A stretch of DNA of 64,000 nt from Sphagnum magellanicum (lineage: Eukaryota; Streptophyta; Sphagnopsida; Sphagnales; Sphagnaceae): assembly GCA_021904315.1 (NCBI GenBank), contig CM038910.1, positions 17,670,001-17,734,000 on the forward strand, given 5' to 3'. Position numbers and translations under genes: made by a program. Shown in pieces: positions 58,730 through 64,000 of this stretch; the stretch's first letter is position 1; the number at the start of each line of letters is the position of its first letter. The notes under the pieces were generated by a model. That model was not told where the DNA came from and made no database searches. It saw only the letters and a list, made by a program, of their open reading frames with translations.

Positions 58730-61700
58730 GGGGTTAGATGTTCCAATCACCACTATGGTGCAAAGGTTGAAAGTTGATGACATAAGCACATAATCCTTAG
58801 CTTTCTAACAAGCATATTCTTGATGATTTTGGCTAGGTGAAGTGGAGTTGGCATTCATTAAAAATAAAGGAGTCAACTTGACTTATCACAACAAATTTGC
58901 AAATCTAAGTGAAATTATTCCTTGGCTTTACTTAAGTTGGTTTTTTGTGACAATCCTAGTTCATATCATTGTGAATGTATGCTCTTACTTTCTTATCAAA
59001 ATCATTATATTACAAATGCAACCTAATGATTCATTAGATATCAATCATTTAATCATAGTCCACCATGAACCTGTTGTGAAGTATTTATAGGCCTAGAGGG
59101 AAGGCATGTAAATCACTCATAGTTGTGTGAACAAAACATGTATTCAAGTCACAAACATTTTAACTTCCTCTTTGAATGCAACACATCTTGGTGCATAAAT
59201 TTTTTTTCGATGTCTACTAAAGTGGCATGTGTTGATGGCCCAATTGTGAATAGGATTAATGTTCCAAATGTGAACAATATTTTCATGATAGAGCTCAACT
59301 ATGAAAAAAAAAGAGTTAATTTTGAAATTAATTTCCAATGATGAAAACAACTCAAAATTAGATTTCCACCACCTTAAATCTAATAGTTACAATATCATCT
59401 CCAAAGAATCACACTCATCAAAGGTTTTCCAACAATATTAAAAGCTTGCCCAATTTGTTTTAACTATTTAACATATATATATTTTAAAGTTTTTTTTCTC
59501 AAGATTGTTCAATATTGAATTACCTTTGCACCAAAGGTTTAAATATTACCAAAACACTTTGATGCACCCCTACTTAATGAGAGCATCCAAATGATACCGA
59601 AAGCATGGTAGGGGAACTTTGGTTTGGGACATTTTAATGTAACAAACAACTACCTTCTTTTGTCACTACCATTTTTACAAATATATATATTTCACCATTC
59701 AACAACAATGCAACTATTGTGTTGAATCATTTTTAGAAAAGTTCATACTTGCAAGGAGGATACATGTTTTGACAATTGCTTACAAATAATTCTACTAATG
59801 TTCTATTAATAAAATTAATCTTCAATTCATGGAAATGTAACTTTAATCTTCTATTAAATGAAATTGAAACCCTAATGGACGAAATGATTAGCTCATGATA
59901 TGCATTTTTCTATTTTTAAAAACATAATGACAACAAATGCAATTACATAAAAAAATATACTTGTGTTGACCAGCTATAAAGAAAAAACACTCAATAATCA
60001 ACTAGGTTGTCAACTTGATCATGAATATCTACTAAGTAGTTATTAATTTTTAAAATAATCAATAAAAAACCTATGTGCTTAGCAAGAAGCATATTGAAAA
60101 GTGGGAAGACCTTTATGGCTCAATTATTAAATCTTTAAAATTTGATAATTTATTTGAATATTTGAAATTTTCATGCAAGTGGGTTATCAATATTTAAATA
60201 TTTAAGTACTAGTTTGTTTAGCATTTCAAAAAGCCTTTGGTTGTACAAATTTGCAAAGAGGAAACAAAATACACTTGCTTGATTTAGATTACTATGATTA
60301 GTCATTTAGTTGTTTTAGGCCCATTGCCTACACCATTTGAAACAATAATGGTTATTCTTCCTTCTAAAGTTTGTTTATTTGATTGCATCTTTGTGAATGC
60401 AAGCTTCAAAATGACAATTGTGCACACTTGTTCATTTTTGGTAAAACTTTCACTACAATACAATGCAACCCTACATAGTCCATTCAAATTTAAAGTTCAC
60501 GTGGTGCAATAAAACACGATTTGTTGTAGTGTTTTTTCAATGCTAGCTCATGCAATAAAACACGATTTGTTGTAGTGTTTCTTCAATGCTAGTTCATTGA
60601 CTATATAATTCTATTTAATTTGAACAATCAAATTTAAAAAGGTTTATGATACTTGCAATTTCATTAGCCTTCAATTTCGAAGTATGTTAGTAAAACACAA
60701 TAACTTGCTAACAAAAGTGTATCATCATTTGAATAATGTGAAGTTAACATTGTGGTTTTAAGGATGGTCTTTTTTAACAAATTACATTAAGTATAGTTGT
60801 ACATTTTTGGAACATATTCATAACTATGTAAAGTTATTGTTGAAAATGGAATTCCACAATCCCCCAAGCTCCAACTACAACAAGATTTGACTCATGAGAT
60901 CGAACACATTCAAAACAACAAATCATTCAACTAGCATTGAACATATGAAATGAAAAAAATTGGTTCAACCCATTGTCACATTGCAAGTTATGATTTTTCA
61001 ACATTGAGTGAACGATTATTTGATTGGCTTCAAAATCCAAAGTCTAGAATCAAAAACACACATTCCAATACCCAAAGTCCCCAAGTCGTTGACCACCTCC
61101 ATGAAATTGATGAGTGAACAATGAATCAACAAGGTTGCATTCTTAGATTCAAACCACATGAGGTAATGATAGGTTTGAACTTTGAAGGGATGATAAGTTA
61201 TTAAAACCTTGTATTACTAATTATAATTTATTTAAATATATCAAATGATTTAATGTTTTACATTCAATCTTGATGATAAAATTGCCCCTAAAGAAAACAC
61301 TAGTTGAGACTTGAGACCCAAGTTAATGTGATAGAAATGAAATTGTTGGCGAAATTCTTGAGACCTAGAGAGTTGATTGGATCGATAAAGCCAGTATATT
61401 TCTTTAGGATTTTGCTTTATGTAGCATGAGAGAAAGAAAATGTTTCTTGGGGATGTTTTGAATTGTTCAAATAACTTGAGAAAGGGGGAAAATGCCAATA
61501 TTCATAATCTCATTCATAATTTTAAGCAACACACCACATGATTTGTAAATAAAATAATTTCATATGGAGTATATTCACATGATGCTTTTCCTTTTTTTGT
61601 TTTTCTCTTTTCCAATTCTATACAATAAAATTTGGGGTATATGCATCTATTGTGCTTTCTTTTTGTTGCTTCCACAATTTCAATACAAAAAAAGAAATTG

Positions 61701-62930
61701 CATCTCACAAAAATTGAAATTCCACCACAATTACCATACCTTGAAGTTGCGGAGAAATCAAATTTATATTAAATGATTGTTCCCTATCACACTCTTCCAT
61801 AGTAAGATATTAAATTCTTTGCATGTAATCAGCACTCTTACTAGAATTTTTTAATATAAAATTGTACATGGGTGAAAGCATGGTATTTTGTACATATTTT
61901 TTACCTTGTCAAAATTAGATGAAAGTAGACATAAAATAGCAATAAAACCCATGAAATTTTTGGTTTACATTGATTTTATTATATATATATATATATATAA
62001 ACATAGTTATTCATTGTTGTGCATTGGTTTTCAACATTCAAATTGTTTCAATTAATTTATTGTCTACTTGTTTAAAAATGCAATCAGGTTCAAACTCTAT
62101 TTTCTACAATGAAAGACTCTTGTAAAATATGTGGTAAGTAGGTTTTAATAGATAGATTTTTTATTTTCTATTATGGCCACAACTTAAAACTATAATGATA
62201 TCCATACCCCAAAAGTAATAAAGCAACTAAGTTTTAAAAGTAGACTAAAAATATCTCTATTTATAAATTTACCACCTGTCAAATGGGGATACTTTTGGTC
62301 TACTTTAAAAAAAAAATTGATCCTAATTTTTTTGAAAATAATTACTTATAGTAATGATAGAGGTGTGGGATAGTTTACAATTATATTTCCACCCATTTTT
62401 ATGCTACTTGTTTGATTTTATATACATGATACAAAGTAATTCTAAAGACATTTACTTTTTTTTGTCTACTTTACCATGCTTTTACCCACATGTTATCACC
62501 TAAATTTTTAAAGATATTTTCATACAGTTCTTTGGAGGTTGACACCTACATATGTCATATTTGAGGTGATATTCATAGTGGTTGTTGGCATTTAAAGATA
62601 TGCCAAAAGTTGTCGCCACCCACCCACACCTCGTGTTGCAATAGTAAAAAAATAGAAAGACCAAAAGTTTGTAACAACTTGTGTGGGTCCTAACAAATAT
62701 TTTTATATATATATATAACACTTTCCCTATGCTTTTTTTATTCCCAACACTCACTCTTCCATTTTCTATGGTTTTTGATCCCCAATGCTCCCCTTGCTCT
62801 TTTACTTTCTTCATCAATCTTGGGTGGACAGAGGAGCTCTCTCTCTCCATATAACTCCATACAATTTTTAATCCCACCAAAGAGTCTTTTCATTTTTTGC
62901 ATGAAATTTCAGTGGATCAAAAGAAAAATG
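58730..62930. other. AT-rich intergenic DNA with (TA)n tracts
   Basis: No gene recognised. TA microsatellites lie at about 61980-61998 and 62703-62716. A short tandem duplication at 60506-60597 is listed separately. Confidence 0.45.
60506..60597. repeat. Tandem duplication, two 46-bp copies
   Basis: Copies at 60506-60551 and 60552-60597 start gcaataaaacacgatttgtt and differ at only three positions or so. The near identity suggests a recent event. Non-coding. Confidence 0.85.
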
Positions 62931-62937
62931 GTACAAG

Positions 62938-63105
62938 AAATTGTGATATATACCTAATTTCAAATTTGGGTACTTAAAATTGTGACATATACCGAATTTC
63001 AAATTTAGGGACTAGAACTTGAGATCTATGCAATATACCCAATTTCAGATTTAGATACTAGAAATTGCTATATAAACCTAATTTCAAAATCAGGTACTAG
63101 AAAAA
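62938..63105. repeat. Degenerate minisatellite, four units of about 42-50 bp
   Basis: Units resemble gaaattgtgatatatacctaa followed by tttcaaatttgggtacta, starting near 62938, 62977, 63020 and 63062. The units are diverged and vary in length. No coding potential. Confidence 0.7.
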
Positions 63106-63425
63106 TGTCTGAACTTCCTCAAGCTTCGAGACATTTTATCTTGATCCATTTTGCAGGAACAAATGTTGGGCAATAGTATTTGGCAAGCCCATATTTCCAT
63201 AGCTTTATCAATCTGTTTCCTTTTATTTCTCAGAATCTGCATGACATACCCTTCTACATGTCCTTCTACATATCTGGAGCTTCTTCCTTTCCACTTAAGC
63301 TTCATTTGCATCAACACATGAGAAACCCTTATAGAATCTTCCCAACTTCCACCTCTAAACCCATGTCATAGTCTCAATCCAGATTCAAGGAGATTTTAAG
63401 ACATTCTAAACAATTCCTATACATG

Positions 63426-64000
63426 CTATATACCCGTGGCCACACTAACTGCAAACACCACAGCATTTTGGCCACTCACCATGACCACCGCAAATCTTGT
63501 AGTAGCCATGGTCTCTCCACATTGGACCCCGTGGATTCTTGATGATCCAGTATGGCTTGTATGAGAGACAAATAGGGGCAAAGCCATGCTTCTCACATCC
63601 AACCAGTAGAACACCATGATCCAGATTACTTGTTGCAGAGGATATGACACGCCAGCAATGTAAGTTTGCATGAACTCCACATTTATGCCCACTGCAACCA
63701 ACCCAATTAGGGGAGTGAAAGAATTTTAGTGTATATGACTCACAACATTGATCACAACGTGGAAACAGAACACACATACACTACCCACTAGAAAACTCTC
63801 TGTGATGCTCTGACATATAAGTAAGAGTTCAAGAAGCTAGAAGTAAAGCTTGAGTTGTAAACACTCTGTAAAGCTTGAGTTATGAACACTTCTTGTTTTC
63901 CACTTGGGATGGGGAGGAAAGGAAAGCAGAGAATTCTTTGACTAACCACGAAGAGGGCCTTCATGAACCAACTAGGCTGCCATTTGATCCTCATCAATAG
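63426..64000 (-). pseudogene. RD19-like papain-family cysteine protease, 3' end, broken; continues beyond the window
   Basis: Vacuolar papain-type protease of the RD19 group. At the window edge the minus strand reads IDEDQMAA, a TAG stop, then LVHEGPLR (family: EDQIAANLVKNGPLA). A 255-base intron follows (donor CGTG/GTTAGT with GT at 63946, acceptor GGTTGCAG ending 63692), and the next exon continues VGINVEFMQTYIAGVSYP. One base is then lost, and the frame resumes as SNLDHGVLLVG with the catalytic His, then YKPYWIIKNPRG with the catalytic Asn (the usual NSWG altered to NPRG), HGYYKICGGHG, and degenerates near CCGVCS and VSVATGI (stop at 63426). The retained intron shows that it is not a retrocopy. 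The catalytic-Cys half is outside the window. Stop, frameshift and altered motif make it a pseudogene. Confidence 0.8.

Noticed and set aside
1-64000. CRISPR arrays, bacterial operons, rRNA genes
   Set aside because: No regularly spaced palindromic repeats with unique spacers, and no rRNA-like sequence. Introns and plant-specific families show this to be eukaryotic DNA.

Overview
This is 64 kb of AT-rich, repeat-laden plant nuclear DNA: a few genes sit in a sea of decayed mobile elements, minisatellites and long homopolymer runs. The genes are plant-specific (an ATL-type RING-H2 ubiquitin ligase, a thioredoxin h, a DREB2-type AP2 factor, an RD19-like cysteine protease fragment). A 33-codon copy of plastid psb30 (ycf12) lies beside a mitochondrial nad5 fragment. 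Plastid psb30 is kept in gymnosperms, ferns and bryophytes but absent from flowering plants. With the very low gene density, the nested repeats and the telomere-motif arrays, this points to a non-flowering vascular plant, most likely a gymnosperm. That assignment is inference.

Layout. 1-9.7 kb: AT-rich non-coding DNA with a few duplications and microsatellites; 7.9-9.7 kb is less AT-rich and may be 3' sequence of the next gene. 9.77-11.81 kb (minus): ATL RING-H2 ligase, probably two exons. 12-14.3 kb: trinucleotide-rich flank and a four-copy minisatellite. 14.3-21.8 kb: intergenic DNA with families of short degenerate repeats. 21.9-26.8 kb (plus): decayed Helentron-like rolling-circle element, followed by a 380-bp inverted-repeat element. 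27-31 kb: intergenic DNA; 31.1-31.45 kb: organelle-derived patch. 32.7-33.5 kb (minus): complete three-exon thioredoxin h gene with a GC-rich upstream region. 35-42.2 kb: unassigned coding remnant, copia remnant (minus), gypsy remnant (plus). 42.9-43.2 kb: two hairpins. 43.47-44.89 kb (minus): DREB2 gene with G-boxes upstream. 46.1-46.7 kb: telomere-motif tandem array. 47.7-52.6 kb (minus): a second member of the same Helentron-like family. 53.9-55.9 kb: long inverted repeat interrupted by a probable solo LTR. 58-63.1 kb: intergenic DNA with short duplications. 63.4 kb to the end (minus): RD19-like protease pseudogene running off the window.

The most interesting material is the pair of related rolling-circle elements. 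Both carry a zinc ribbon, a Rep domain with an H-x-H and a two-tyrosine motif, a PIF1-like helicase, and then an endonuclease/exonuclease/phosphatase domain on the same strand. That is Helentron architecture, not the canonical plant Helitron layout. The functional genes are independent, not an operon; two (DREB2, thioredoxin h) belong to stress or redox families.
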